Source: Sphingomonas xanthus (GTDB taxonomy: Bacteria; Pseudomonadota; Alphaproteobacteria; Sphingomonadales; Sphingomonadaceae). Taken from it: 64,000 bases of DNA. The position numbers and the translations under genes were made by a program. Below, one piece after another: positions 1 to 7,752 of this stretch. The notes beneath the pieces were generated by a model. It saw only the letters and a program-made list of their open reading frames with translations. It ran no database searches and had not been told where the DNA came from. The DNA lies in assembly GCF_007998985.1 (NCBI RefSeq), contig NZ_CP041659.1, forward strand, positions 62,001 through 126,000, written 5' to 3'. Position 1 is the first letter of the stretch, and each line of letters starts with the position of its first letter.

Positions 1-59
1 TGGCGATCATTCGCGCCGATGACGTCGTGAAGGCGGCCAAGGCGGTCTGCTATCGATAA
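1..59 (+). CDS. C-terminal end of an unidentified protein (partial)
   Basis: An open frame enters from the left edge and stops with TAA at 57-59, giving about 18 codons rich in Ala, Val and Lys and ending in CYR. The frame and the 13-bp gap to the next same-strand gene suggest it is the tail of a co-transcribed upstream gene. Too little is present to name a family. Confidence 0.5.
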   Translation, partial: AIIRADDVVKAAKAVCYR

Positions 60-72
60 GCCGGGCGCGCCG

Positions 73-690
73 ATGCGCGACCGTGACCTGGTTCGCCTGC
101 ATTGGCCGGTCGAGCTTCGGCCCGCTTTCGATGCGCTGTTCGATATCGATGATGCGCTTCGTAGCGTCGTGACTTCGTCGACCCAGCCCGCCCTCGGGGC
201 GATCAGGTTGGCCTGGTGGCGTGAAGCCCTTGAACAGCTCGACCATCGTGGTCCGCCGCCGGAACCCCGGTTGCAATCAGTGGCGGCGGTGCTCTTGCCG
301 CGCGGTATTCGTGGCGAAGAGTTGGGCATGCTTGAAGACAGCTGGCTCGCCATGCTTGATGAGGAGCTTGATCCGGACCGGATAGGTGAGGGTGGGGCGA
401 TGCTATTCGCTCTGGCAGCAAGACTGTTGGAAGTTGATGACCCGAAGCTGGCTTGGGCAGGGCGGCTATATGGAGTGGCGAGGGCGAGGCGCCTGTCACT
501 GGCATTGAACCGCGCAGATGCAGTTGATGTGTTGAGAGGCCATCGTTTTCCGCGACGAATTCGACCGTTGACGTCATTGGCGCGCCTCGCTGCGCGCGAC
601 CTGAGATATGGCCATGGAACGGAACCCGAAGCGACTCCGGGTCGAGCTGGGGCAATCCTGCTGCACCGGCTGTCTGGAAGGGTTGCTTAA
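73..690 (+). CDS. Squalene/phytoene synthase-like protein, short form
   Basis: This 205-residue protein contains the helix motif RLAWWREAL (about residues 46-54), typical of the trans-isoprenyl diphosphate synthase head-to-head family. At 205 residues it is shorter than a usual phytoene or squalene synthase (roughly 280-350), and I see no Asp-rich DxxxD substrate-binding motifs. It therefore resembles the non-catalytic NDUFAF6-like branch, known in mitochondria as complex I assembly factors, more than a carotenoid enzyme. It starts 13 bp after the preceding stop, so it is probably the second gene of an operon. The function is not established; family membership is likely. Confidence 0.6.
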   Translation: MRDRDLVRLHWPVELRPAFDALFDIDDALRSVVTSSTQPALGAIRLAWWREALEQLDHRGPPPEPRLQSVAAVLLPRGIRGEELGMLEDSWLAMLDEELDPDRIGEGGAMLFALAARLLEVDDPKLAWAGRLYGVARARRLSLALNRADAVDVLRGHRFPRRIRPLTSLARLAARDLRYGHGTEPEATPGRAGAILLHRLSGRVA

Positions 691-768
691 ACGGGCACCT
701 TGTTTTGAGCGCCTTCTCACTCTCGCCGCTAGCCGAATGGAGCGCCGACGTGAGTTGCTTTGTATGGG

Positions 769-1470
769 CTAAACTGAACGGTATCCCGATTTCTCGTAGA
801 TCTCGCTGATGCGCTCACCGTCCCAGCGATAGGTCAGATGCCTCTCCTGGATGCAGTCTGCCAGGCAGCGCGGACGGAATACGCCTACGCAGGTGCCGCC
901 GGGCGCGCGGACGCTGTCGTAAATGACACCATTCGAACCTTCGTTGCGGAGCCGGGCTCCCAGTTTCTGGCCGGCAGAATAATCAGCCGGATCCAGAATC
1001 TCCGGGTAGGTGCCTTGGCAGCTCCGAAGATTATGAAGGTCGCAGGTAACCGTCGCAACATAGACGCGCTGGTCGATCTCAATCGGTGCCTCGTCCGTGG
1101 CCGCAAGGAACACTTCGCGATGGTACTTTGTCTCGGCAATTGCGGTGTCGAGTTCCGTGGCGGCGTAATAGACGCCGTAAGTCCCGTCGGTGAAGCGCGA
1201 CCCGCTCGGGTTGAGGTGAGTGAAGGCCGCCATAACCGGGGTCGTGCTCGGGCCCGCCACCCGGTCTTCAGGCGCAACTAGCTGAAGCTGACCGATCTGC
1301 TCGCGGACGCGGTCATTGGTAAGGCCTTCAACTTCGTAGAGTGCGTCGAGGTCTTCGACGCTTGCGATGTCGTCGAAGATCGAACGGGGCGGGAAGATGG
1401 TGGGAATGATGCGATAGACGCGCCATCCCGTCACCGCCACCGGTGGCTCGTAGCACTCCAGGCTGACCAT
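769..1470 (-). CDS. RES-domain toxin of a type II toxin-antitoxin system
   Basis: The 233-residue protein has a RES domain. Known RES toxins deplete NAD+ by phosphorolysis or ADP-ribosylate a target. Candidate signature residues are the Arg in WRVYR (R17/R20), E113 in AETKYH and S186 in YDSVR. Its ATG directly abuts the stop codon of the upstream antitoxin gene (0-bp spacing), the normal antitoxin-first order for this class. It has about 70 residues more than minimal RES domains, mostly an N-terminal extension. The family call is confident; whether it is an active toxin is inferred from the intact motifs and intact partner. Confidence 0.85.
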   Translation of the reverse strand: MVSLECYEPPVAVTGWRVYRIIPTIFPPRSIFDDIASVEDLDALYEVEGLTNDRVREQIGQLQLVAPEDRVAGPSTTPVMAAFTHLNPSGSRFTDGTYGVYYAATELDTAIAETKYHREVFLAATDEAPIEIDQRVYVATVTCDLHNLRSCQGTYPEILDPADYSAGQKLGARLRNEGSNGVIYDSVRAPGGTCVGVFRPRCLADCIQERHLTYRWDGERISEIYEKSGYRSV

Positions 1471-1866
1471 CTAGCCGCGCTGAGCGTCGAGATACTGGCG
1501 AACAACATAGAGGTCGCTCACGTTGCCGGACGTCATGCGGTCGAGCGCCGACTGGCCGTTGAACAGCGGCGCCTTGTTGGGCTTGCGCATCCAGCCGTTC
1601 GCCCGCGCCGGGATCGGGAGCAGGATATTGATCGCCTTGAAGATGCCGAAAACGTAGGAGATGCGCTCCAGCGTATCGCGGCTGATCTTAGAGACATTAC
1701 CAGCCTTCCAGCTTTGAAGCGTGGAACGGCTTTTCAGGCCCAGGATCGCCATCTGCTCAACTTCCGAAAGCTCCCACTGCTTGGCGATGTTGAAGAATCC
1801 GCGCAGCGCCGGCCCGCCAAGGTGGTTAGTCGAACTCGCCCGATCGAGGTGAAGTGCTTCGGCCAT
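1471..1866 (-). CDS. Xre/MbcA/ParS-type antitoxin (partner of RES toxin)
   Basis: The 131-residue protein has an N-terminal helix-turn-helix region (ALGLKSRSTLQSWKAG, roughly residues 40-60) and a C-terminal DUF2384-type toxin-binding domain ending in VRQYLDAQRG. I chose ATG 1866, where the protein begins MAEALHL, because upstream codons lie inside the promoter. It precedes the RES toxin with no gap, so the two are a bicistronic toxin-antitoxin operon. Members of this family repress their own operon, and a perfect 5-bp inverted repeat overlaps the predicted -35 box upstream. Confidence 0.88.
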   Translation of the reverse strand: MAEALHLDRASSTNHLGGPALRGFFNIAKQWELSEVEQMAILGLKSRSTLQSWKAGNVSKISRDTLERISYVFGIFKAINILLPIPARANGWMRKPNKAPLFNGQSALDRMTSGNVSDLYVVRQYLDAQRG

Positions 1867-1889
1867 TGGCAATCTCCGAGTATTTACGG

Positions 1890-1928
1890 AATATAGGCAA
1901 AACACCCTCTCATGTCTAGATTATAGAC
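1890..1928 (-). promoter_or_regulatory. Toxin-antitoxin promoter with overlapping operator
   Basis: On the minus strand there is a -35 TAGACA (1913-1918), a 17-bp spacer and a -10 TATATT (1890-1895). A perfect inverted repeat, GTCTA-5 bp-TAGAC at 1914-1928, covers the -35 box and is a plausible autoregulatory operator for the Xre antitoxin. The antitoxin start follows 24 bp downstream of the -10. Confidence 0.65.
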
Positions 1929-2002
1929 AAACGGACTAAAACGCGTGGCTGCTTGCTCTGCCGCGGAAGGGAGCCCTGAGAACCAGCTTGGCTGCATGAC
2001 GC

Positions 2003-2914
2003 TCAGGACGTCTGACGCAGGACGATCGCTTCAACCAGCTGTACTACTGAGCAAGCCTCTTCAAACGATGCCAGCCGATGATCGTGGCCGTCGAGCATCA
2101 GGCCAAGCTCATCCAGCTGCGAAGTAGGAGCCGACCCTTCTCCAATTTGTGTCTGGCCATAATGAAGCTGGTACCAATCGAAGAGCGTTGCGGCGGCCAG
2201 CTCCCCGCGGACTTCGAGGGAGTTGTGGTCTTCGATGTCGCCAGTCACGGCCCCATCGATGACCAACTCAACCCCATTGAAATCGAGTTTGCAGTGAAGG
2301 ATTTCCTCTGTCGCTGGACCCCACTGGATCGACCGCTCCACCAGTTTGCCGGGGCCGAACAGCCGGCCCGCGAGATACAGAAAATGGGAAATGACCTCTC
2401 GGACGAAACCGCCCTCTGTCGGGCTTCGCAACCAGTCGCCGGCCTGGGCCTGCCATCGCCGCGGCCACTCCGCGAAGCGCAAGGTGAGCCTTGCCGCGAC
2501 ATTGGGGCCAAGCTCGCCGGACTGGACAATCCGTTGCAACTCTAGAGCAGCGGACGCTGTTGCATGCGGATAATTGACCGCCGCTGCCACACCGGCTGCC
2601 TCAACAGCGCCAACCGCCGCATGCGCATCCGCAACATCAGTGCAAAGAGGTTTCTCGCAAAAGATCGCCTTGCCGGCCTTCGCTGCTTGATTGATCAGGT
2701 CGAGATGCGTCGCGGGCGGCGAGGCAATGTAGACGCACTCGACGTCAGGATGGCAAATGAGATCCTTTGCACTGGCGGTCGCCAACGCTGTGCCGACCGC
2801 GGATTTTGCGTACGGGTCATAGTGAGCAACCACTCGGATTTCCGGATGGCCTTCTGCCGCTTGGGCAAATCGCTGCCCCATCAGGCCCAGCCCGATTATT
2901 CCGACGCCGTGCAA
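2003..2914 (-). CDS. Gfo/Idh/MocA-family NAD(P)-dependent oxidoreductase
   Basis: The N-terminus has a Rossmann nucleotide-binding loop, GIIGLGLMG, and a CEKPL motif follows at about residue 88, both hallmarks of glucose-fructose oxidoreductase/inositol dehydrogenase proteins. The C-terminal half is the usual alpha/beta substrate domain. I chose TTG 2914 because AGGAGAT lies 6 bp upstream and the Rossmann strand then begins at residue 4; an upstream ATG at 3007 would add 31 residues without family resemblance. The length is 303 residues. The substrate is unknown. It is divergent from the exported cyclase-family hydrolase, so the two may share a catabolic role. Confidence 0.82.
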   Translation of the reverse strand: MHGVGIIGLGLMGQRFAQAAEGHPEIRVVAHYDPYAKSAVGTALATASAKDLICHPDVECVYIASPPATHLDLINQAAKAGKAIFCEKPLCTDVADAHAAVGAVEAAGVAAAVNYPHATASAALELQRIVQSGELGPNVAARLTLRFAEWPRRWQAQAGDWLRSPTEGGFVREVISHFLYLAGRLFGPGKLVERSIQWGPATEEILHCKLDFNGVELVIDGAVTGDIEDHNSLEVRGELAAATLFDWYQLHYGQTQIGEGSAPTSQLDELGLMLDGHDHRLASFEEACSVVQLVEAIVLRQTS

Positions 2915-3092
2915 ACTCTTATCTCCTGCGAACCTCGGCCTGGAGTAGGTCAAGAATATCGTTCCGGGAACGCCCCTTCCGGGCAATTTAAGTTTGCATC
3001 GATGCAATCGAGAAATGCGTCTTTAGTGAATTCCGCGCGCGCTCATGCAAGTCCATATATTTCGCCGTCCACCCGTGGGCAGGAGAAATTTG

Positions 3093-4073
3093 ATGCGAAT
3101 TCACGGCTGCTTCGCACTACTTCTGATCGCGGCATCTATGCCTGCGTCGGCTGCTCCGGAGGTGGGCAAGAGTCCCTGGGGACCGGCCGACGAGATCGGC
3201 CGGCTGAACCTCATGACCGCCGAGAGCCGGGCCGAGATACTCAAGCAGAGCGACGCGTCGCAGGCATATGATCTGTCAGTAGACTATTTCGTCGGCATGC
3301 CGAGCTGGCATGGGATCGGCGATCCCCGATCCCAATACTGGCTGACGCACACACCGCGCGGCACTGAGGTTGACGATCCTATGCAGGTCGGCAGGCAGGC
3401 TAACAGCCGGGTTTCATACACTGGCGACGCAGTCTCCATGTACACCCATATGGGAACGCACATCGACGCGTTGAATCACTTCGGCCTGAATGGCCAGATC
3501 TATAATGGCTTCAGTGCCGATGAACATCTGGGGGATCGGGGATGGCGCAAGGCCGGCGCGGAAACGATCCCGCTCATTGTTGCCCGCGGCGTGCTGATCG
3601 ATGTCGCTGCGTCGCAGGGTAGGGCGATGCTGCCTGATAACTATCGAATCCGGCGGGCAGATCTGGAACGTGCCCTGATGAAGCAAACGGTCTCGCTCCG
3701 CAGAGGCGACGTTGTGCTGATCCGGACTGGCCGAATGGCTCGTTTCCAGGAGGGGCAAGCGTTCATCGACAAGGCTCCCGGCCTGGACATGGACGGCGCC
3801 CGTTACCTGGTCGAGCAAGGAGCCATGGTGGTCGGAGCGGACAATCTGAGCTTCGAGGCTTTCCCGTCCGACGATCCTGTGAACTACGTCCCTGTGCATA
3901 CCTATCTGCTCGCGGAACATGGTATCCCAATTATCGAATTGGCGTTTCTCGAAGAGCTCGCGAAAGACCGAGTATTTGAGTTCGCTTTCATCGGCGGATC
4001 CCTGAAGTTTCGCGGGGCGAGCGCGGCTCCAATTCGTCCGATCGCCTTCCGGCTGGTTAAGAAGCCTGAATAG
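3093..4073 (+). CDS. Exported cyclase-family (kynurenine formamidase-like) hydrolase
   Basis: The protein belongs to the metal-dependent cyclase family (PF04199 type), shown by HMGTHIDALNH at residues 119-129, the metal-binding signature HxGTHxDxxxH. A cleavable signal peptide is evident (hydrophobic residues 6-17, then ASA before APEVG), so the mature enzyme is periplasmic. ATG 3093 follows AGGAGA by 6 bp. Known members hydrolyse amides or lactones such as N-formylkynurenine; the substrate here is unknown. A tautomerase gene lies 84 bp downstream and a LysR regulator beyond it, consistent with a small catabolic unit. Confidence 0.82.
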   Translation: MRIHGCFALLLIAASMPASAAPEVGKSPWGPADEIGRLNLMTAESRAEILKQSDASQAYDLSVDYFVGMPSWHGIGDPRSQYWLTHTPRGTEVDDPMQVGRQANSRVSYTGDAVSMYTHMGTHIDALNHFGLNGQIYNGFSADEHLGDRGWRKAGAETIPLIVARGVLIDVAASQGRAMLPDNYRIRRADLERALMKQTVSLRRGDVVLIRTGRMARFQEGQAFIDKAPGLDMDGARYLVEQGAMVVGADNLSFEAFPSDDPVNYVPVHTYLLAEHGIPIIELAFLEELAKDRVFEFAFIGGSLKFRGASAAPIRPIAFRLVKKPE

Positions 4074-4157
4074 CCGGGCTTCCTGGCACGGCGGCGTGCA
4101 GCTCCCGGCGCGCCGCCGTGCTAAATCTCGTAAGCCCCTCAACCATGGAGATTGCGG

Positions 4158-4358
4158 ATGCCTTGCGTCAATTTGCAGATTACCGTCGGCGCTACTCGCG
4201 ATCAGAAGCAACGCCTCGTTGCCGAGATAACGCGGTCGCTAGTAGATATTCTCGGCAAGAAACCTGAGCATACGCACATCATCATTCAGGAGATCGAGGA
4301 AGAAAATTGGGGCTACTTCGGGATGCTGACCGACGAATTCCGCGCGCGGGAACGGTAA
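4158..4358 (+). CDS. 4-oxalocrotonate tautomerase-family enzyme
   Basis: The 66-residue protein starts MPCVNLQI, so Pro becomes the N-terminal catalytic base after Met removal, as in the 4-OT family. The length and the HIIIQEIEEENWGYFG segment also match 4-OT-like tautomerases. ATG 4158 is preceded by GGAG at 7 bp; upstream codons are excluded because the enzyme needs Pro at position 2. It follows the cyclase-family hydrolase gene on the same strand and probably isomerises an unsaturated keto acid or related intermediate. The substrate cannot be inferred. Confidence 0.85.
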   Translation: MPCVNLQITVGATRDQKQRLVAEITRSLVDILGKKPEHTHIIIQEIEEENWGYFGMLTDEFRARER

Positions 4359-4508
4359 GACTCCAGTTATCACTTGAGAGTACCGGCGGCAGCCGTCCCA
4401 GCCCAGTTGCAATCGCGGGAATTGAAAGCCGGTCGGCCGGGGCTGTGCCGGCTATCATTCGATTGCTACACTCGCATTCGCGCTCAACGGCGGAAAAGCA
4501 CGAGAAAC

Positions 4509-5417
4509 ATGCGGAAGGGTCTGGCTTGGGACGATCTGCTGACGGTGCTAGCGATCGGCCGTAACGGGTCGCTTGCCGGTGCCGCGCGCGAGATGCGGGT
4601 CAATCACTCGACGATGTTTCGGCGGATCAGCGGCATCGAGGAACGCCTTGGAGTGCGTTTGTTCGAACGGCTGCGCAGCGGGTACATTCCTACTGTATCG
4701 GGCGAGGCAGTCATTAGCTTGGCAGAACGCATTGATGCAGAAGTCGTGGAGCTGGAAAGAAAGCTGGCCGGAAAAGACCTCCGACTGAGCGGAACTGTCA
4801 GGCTTACGACAACGGACACGCTGCTTCCATGGATCATGTCCATTTGTGCTTCCTTCGAGCGCCTAAACCCTGAAGTCGCAATCGAACTTGTGACTGGGGG
4901 TCAGATGCTCAACCTATCGCGTAGGGACGCAGATATTGCGATCCGTCCTGCCGCCGCTCCATCCGAGAATCTTTATGGTCGCCGGATAGGGAAGTTGAGT
5001 TACGCAATCTACGGGTCAGGCGAGTATCTGCAGCGCAAGGAGCGCGATCTGCCGCTCACCGATCAAGACTGGATTGGGCTCGACGACAGTCTGTCCCATC
5101 TGCGTGCCTATCGCTGGCTTGGTGCCAATATCCCAAGCGCGAATTTCCGGTTGTACGTCAACAGCCTCACCGCCTTGCGTCACGCCGCGGAAGCCGGGAT
5201 CGGCCTGGCACTTCTTCCTTGTTACATGGCAGCAGCAAGCTCAGGCCTTCGGAGGGTTTCGCCTGTCGTAGCCGAGGCAGCAAGCGAGTTGTGGATATTG
5301 GTTCATGAAGACATCAGGGCAGTGGCAAGAGTGAAGGCATTTACCGACTTTGCCTTCGAAAAATTGGCCGAATTGCGCGACATGTTCGACCCCGCGACCT
5401 CCGATGCAAGTGACTGA
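4509..5417 (+). CDS. LysR-family transcriptional regulator
   Basis: The 302-residue protein has an N-terminal winged helix-turn-helix (residues about 7-65, with GSLAGAAREMRVNHSTMFRRI as the recognition region) followed by a substrate-binding LysR effector domain. ATG 4509 gives MRKGLAWDDLL, the standard N-terminus for the family branch that includes many sphingomonad regulators. It lies downstream of and co-directional with the hydrolase and tautomerase genes, so it may control them, but LysR genes usually sit divergent from their targets and the link is only contextual. Confidence 0.88.
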   Translation: MRKGLAWDDLLTVLAIGRNGSLAGAAREMRVNHSTMFRRISGIEERLGVRLFERLRSGYIPTVSGEAVISLAERIDAEVVELERKLAGKDLRLSGTVRLTTTDTLLPWIMSICASFERLNPEVAIELVTGGQMLNLSRRDADIAIRPAAAPSENLYGRRIGKLSYAIYGSGEYLQRKERDLPLTDQDWIGLDDSLSHLRAYRWLGANIPSANFRLYVNSLTALRHAAEAGIGLALLPCYMAAASSGLRRVSPVVAEAASELWILVHEDIRAVARVKAFTDFAFEKLAELRDMFDPATSDASD

Positions 5418-5435
5418 TTTAGCGGGGAATGACAT

Positions 5436-5478
5436 AAGCGCTGGAGCAGTGCCGGATTTGCCGACACCTGCAGCGCTT
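5436..5478. repeat. Inverted repeat between convergent genes (possible terminator)
   Basis: An 8-bp perfect inverted repeat, AAGCGCTG at 5436-5443 and CAGCGCTT at 5471-5478, encloses a 27-nt loop with further GTG/CAC pairing. It lies between the convergent LysR and N-acetyltransferase genes and may stop transcription from both sides. There is no T-run, so the call is tentative. Confidence 0.4.
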
Positions 5479-5536
5479 GGGTGACCCTAGCCATCAGAAG
5501 GATGGCCAATTGCATGGCCTAGCGTCCGGCCTCCAA

Positions 5537-6358
5537 CTAGTTACCGGCTCCTGCCAAAGCGGCGCGCTCCAAAGTCGACCGCCACGAAGGCGCGACCTCT
5601 AGCCCAAACTGTTCTGAAAGCGCAGCCTCCACCTCGATCGCCGACAGAATTGATTGTTCTCTCCTGCCATCCGGAAAGTGGGTCGTGAGCCGATTTTCCA
5701 GTAATGCGAACCGGGCTGAGGGCGTCGTCCTGGCGGCAATCAACTGGCGCCGAAAGGGGGAGTCCGGATGAGTTGTAACATGCCAGTTCGCCATCTGAAG
5801 ATCCGACGGGTAGATGGGATCGGTGGAAAGCCAGTAAAGGCACTCCCACTGGGCACCGATAAGAACCTCAAGTGAAAAGCCATTTAGCTTTTGCACGACC
5901 CGATAAGTATCGAATTGGGTGGCTTGGGCGACATCCACTTCCATGCGCAATGGCTCTGGTGGGACATAAGCGCCAAAGGCGACATCGGCCAGCCAGCGGT
6001 CTCCCTCGATCGTGACGCAAGTGGCCAGGTGGGTGCGGGGTTGAGGGTCATTCGGAGGAGAGCCGCGAAAAACCCGTCCCATCATGATTTCGATCCTGAA
6101 CCCTATCTGGTTTAGGACGCGCGCGAAGAGCATGTTCTGCTCCAGGCAGCAGCCGCCCCGCTTACGGCCAAGGAGTTTAGAGTCTACCGCCTCCGGCCGG
6201 ATGTCGGTGCCATTACCGAGCAGTATATCAATGGCTTCAAACGGGATCGCCGCAATATGCTGCCTTTGTAGGTCAGTGAGAGTGGTCAACGTTGGGACAA
6301 GTGGGCCGCAGTAGCCAATTCGTCGACAGTAGGAGGCCAAATCGACTGGCGTATACAT
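5537..6358 (-). CDS. Arylamine N-acetyltransferase
   Basis: The protein has the full catalytic triad of the NAT family: C71 in KRGGCCLEQN, H110 in RTHLATCV and D125 in ADVAFG. Starting at ATG 6358 (MYTPVDLASY), it has 273 residues, the normal family length, and the upstream AGGGAA supports that start; a longer frame to 6472 adds 38 residues with no family match. NATs transfer acetyl groups from acetyl-CoA to aromatic amines and hydrazines in the cytoplasm. It is monocistronic or loosely linked to the arsenic operon that ends 123 bp upstream on the same strand. Confidence 0.9.
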   Translation of the reverse strand: MYTPVDLASYCRRIGYCGPLVPTLTTLTDLQRQHIAAIPFEAIDILLGNGTDIRPEAVDSKLLGRKRGGCCLEQNMLFARVLNQIGFRIEIMMGRVFRGSPPNDPQPRTHLATCVTIEGDRWLADVAFGAYVPPEPLRMEVDVAQATQFDTYRVVQKLNGFSLEVLIGAQWECLYWLSTDPIYPSDLQMANWHVTTHPDSPFRRQLIAARTTPSARFALLENRLTTHFPDGRREQSILSAIEVEAALSEQFGLEVAPSWRSTLERAALAGAGN

Positions 6359-6481
6359 TTCTTGTTTCCCTGCAGCTTCTAAAGCAGGGACTAGGCCGAT
6401 ATCGCGTCTCGTATAATTGACGGATTGTGCAGGCAGCGTTTGCACAACTGCAATCAGATTGCTCCCGTCCAAACCTTACGA

Positions 6482-7153
6482 TCAGTCGAACAGTTGTTTT
6501 CCTATCGCAGCCGCCAAAAAGGCGCCGAGCAACTGTGCGACAATGAAAAACGCCACATTCCCTGGCGCGATTCCAGCGAAACTGTCGGTCAAACTTCGCA
6601 CCACGGTGATCGCGGGGTTGGCGAAGCTCGTTGAGGAAGTGAACCAGTAAGCCGCGGTGATGTAGAGAGCCACGCTGGCGGGAACCAAGCCGGGCCGAGC
6701 CCGCGCCGTGCCAATGATCGTCAGGATCAGGCCGAATGTCGCGATTACCTCGCCCACCCACTGGCCAACACCGGTCCTGGCCTTCAGCGAGACTTGCCAT
6801 AGCGGCAGATCGAACATCAGATGCGCCGCGAGCGCGCCGAGCAGGCCGCCGACAAGCTGCGCAATGACGTAGGGCGCGACGTCTTTCCAGGGCAGCTCCC
6901 GTCGTGCCGCCATGACCAGCGACACCGCAGGATTGAAGTGTCCGCCCGACACCGGCCCCAGCATCGCAATAATCACGAAAAGGATGGCACCTGTCGCAAG
7001 GGTATTGGCGAGCAGGGCGAGCGCCACATCGCTGCCGCTCAGCCCCTCTGCCATAATGCCCGAGCCGATCACGGCGCCAAACAGGAAGAAGGAGCCCACA
7101 CCCTCGGCGGCCACCCGCCGCCCGAGCGGCTCAATTAATATTCTGGCGGTCAT
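6482..7153 (-). CDS. aqpS: MIP-family aquaglyceroporin, probable As(III) channel
   Basis: The 223-residue protein has the two NPA boxes of the major intrinsic protein family (GHFNPAVS, Asn74, and SFANPAITV, Asn179) and about six membrane segments. In rhizobial ars operons a homologue, AqpS, lets arsenite leave the cell down its gradient. Here the gene is the last of the arsR-arsI operon and no active arsenite pump (ArsB or Acr3) is present nearby, supporting that role. A possible 39-residue ORF overlaps its start by 23 bp. The aqpS symbol rests on family and context, not on a demonstrated substrate. Confidence 0.82.
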   Translation of the reverse strand: MTARILIEPLGRRVAAEGVGSFFLFGAVIGSGIMAEGLSGSDVALALLANTLATGAILFVIIAMLGPVSGGHFNPAVSLVMAARRELPWKDVAPYVIAQLVGGLLGALAAHLMFDLPLWQVSLKARTGVGQWVGEVIATFGLILTIIGTARARPGLVPASVALYITAAYWFTSSTSFANPAITVVRSLTDSFAGIAPGNVAFFIVAQLLGAFLAAAIGKQLFD

Positions 7154-7250
7154 CGCTAGCCTTGCTCATCTCGCTCAACCTGTTCGCCAGTTCGTCGATG
7201 ACATCGATCAGTAGGGCGAGGGGAAGGGTACTGTAGGTCCGGTCGCTCAT
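7131..7250 (-). CDS. Possible 39-residue protein between arsI and aqpS
   Basis: An ATG at 7250, 22 bp after the arsI stop, opens a 39-codon frame that ends inside the aqpS start (23-bp overlap). The protein is acidic and helix-prone (TLPLALLIDVIDELANRL), with no Cys. GGGGG lies about 8 bp upstream of the start. It would close the gap between the two genes and couple their translation. I recognise no family, and it could be chance. Confidence 0.35.
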   Translation of the reverse strand: MSDRTYSTLPLALLIDVIDELANRLSEMSKASDDRQNIN

Positions 7251-7272
7251 GCTGGTTGCCCCCGGTTCCAGC

Positions 7273-7752
7273 TTAGCTACAGGCCGCGTCGCATTCAGGT
7301 TGCGGTGACCGCAACGCTGGTGCGCAGCAAGTTTCGGGGGATGCATTGAGCGAGGCGGCATCGAGAGCAGGGCTGTCGCCGTAAATGGTAGCCTCGCCGT
7401 TCGTAAGGAAGGTTTCCCACACGACTCCGTCGGGGTCCGTAATCCAGCTCTTCTCGCTTTTGGCGTAACAGCAGGTAGTCGCGCCTTCCTCGAGGACTGG
7501 GCGGTCGGCGGCCTTCAATCGACCGTAAACCACGGCCAGTTCCTCGCCATTTTCAACCTGGATGCCGAGGTGCTCGATGCCCTTGGCCGCGTGATGGCCG
7601 GCGGAAATGGCGAAATTGACCCGGGGGTCATCTAGCATCCACTTGGCATAGTCGTGCTTGGTGACGCTCGGCTCGGCGCCGAACAGGGTCGAGTAAAACC
7701 GGATAGAGGCGTCAAGATTCTTGACACCGACGTGGACATGCAAGCGCTTCAT
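7273..7752 (-). CDS. arsI: ArsI-like C-As lyase (glyoxalase/VOC family)
   Basis: The 159-residue VOC-fold protein has the features of ArsI, the Fe(II) dioxygenase that cleaves the C-As bond of trivalent organoarsenicals such as methylarsenite: vicinal Cys94-Cys95 in TTCCYAKSEKSW, and probable metal ligands H5/H7, H61 (GIEHLG) and E113 (WETF). These correspond, with an offset of one or two, to the residues described in Bacillus ArsI. The C-terminus carries further Cys (ETCC, ECDAAC). ATG 7752 has AAAGGAAA upstream and overlaps the arsR stop by 4 nt, so translation is coupled. CadI-type proteins share this fold; the ars context favours ArsI. Confidence 0.85.
   Translation of the reverse strand: MKRLHVHVGVKNLDASIRFYSTLFGAEPSVTKHDYAKWMLDDPRVNFAISAGHHAAKGIEHLGIQVENGEELAVVYGRLKAADRPVLEEGATTCCYAKSEKSWITDPDGVVWETFLTNGEATIYGDSPALDAASLNASPETCCAPALRSPQPECDAACS

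Noticed and set aside
1920..1925. A perfect TATAAT (minus strand) upstream of the antitoxin gene
   Set aside because: No acceptable -35 lies 16-18 bp before it, whereas TAGACA-17-TATATT just downstream fits a promoter better.
2564..3271. A 235-codon open frame on the plus strand opposite the Gfo/Idh/MocA gene
   Set aside because: It lies on the complementary strand of a well-supported enzyme gene and crosses both that gene's start and the cyclase-family signal peptide region; its composition (Arg/Cys-rich) looks like antisense reading.
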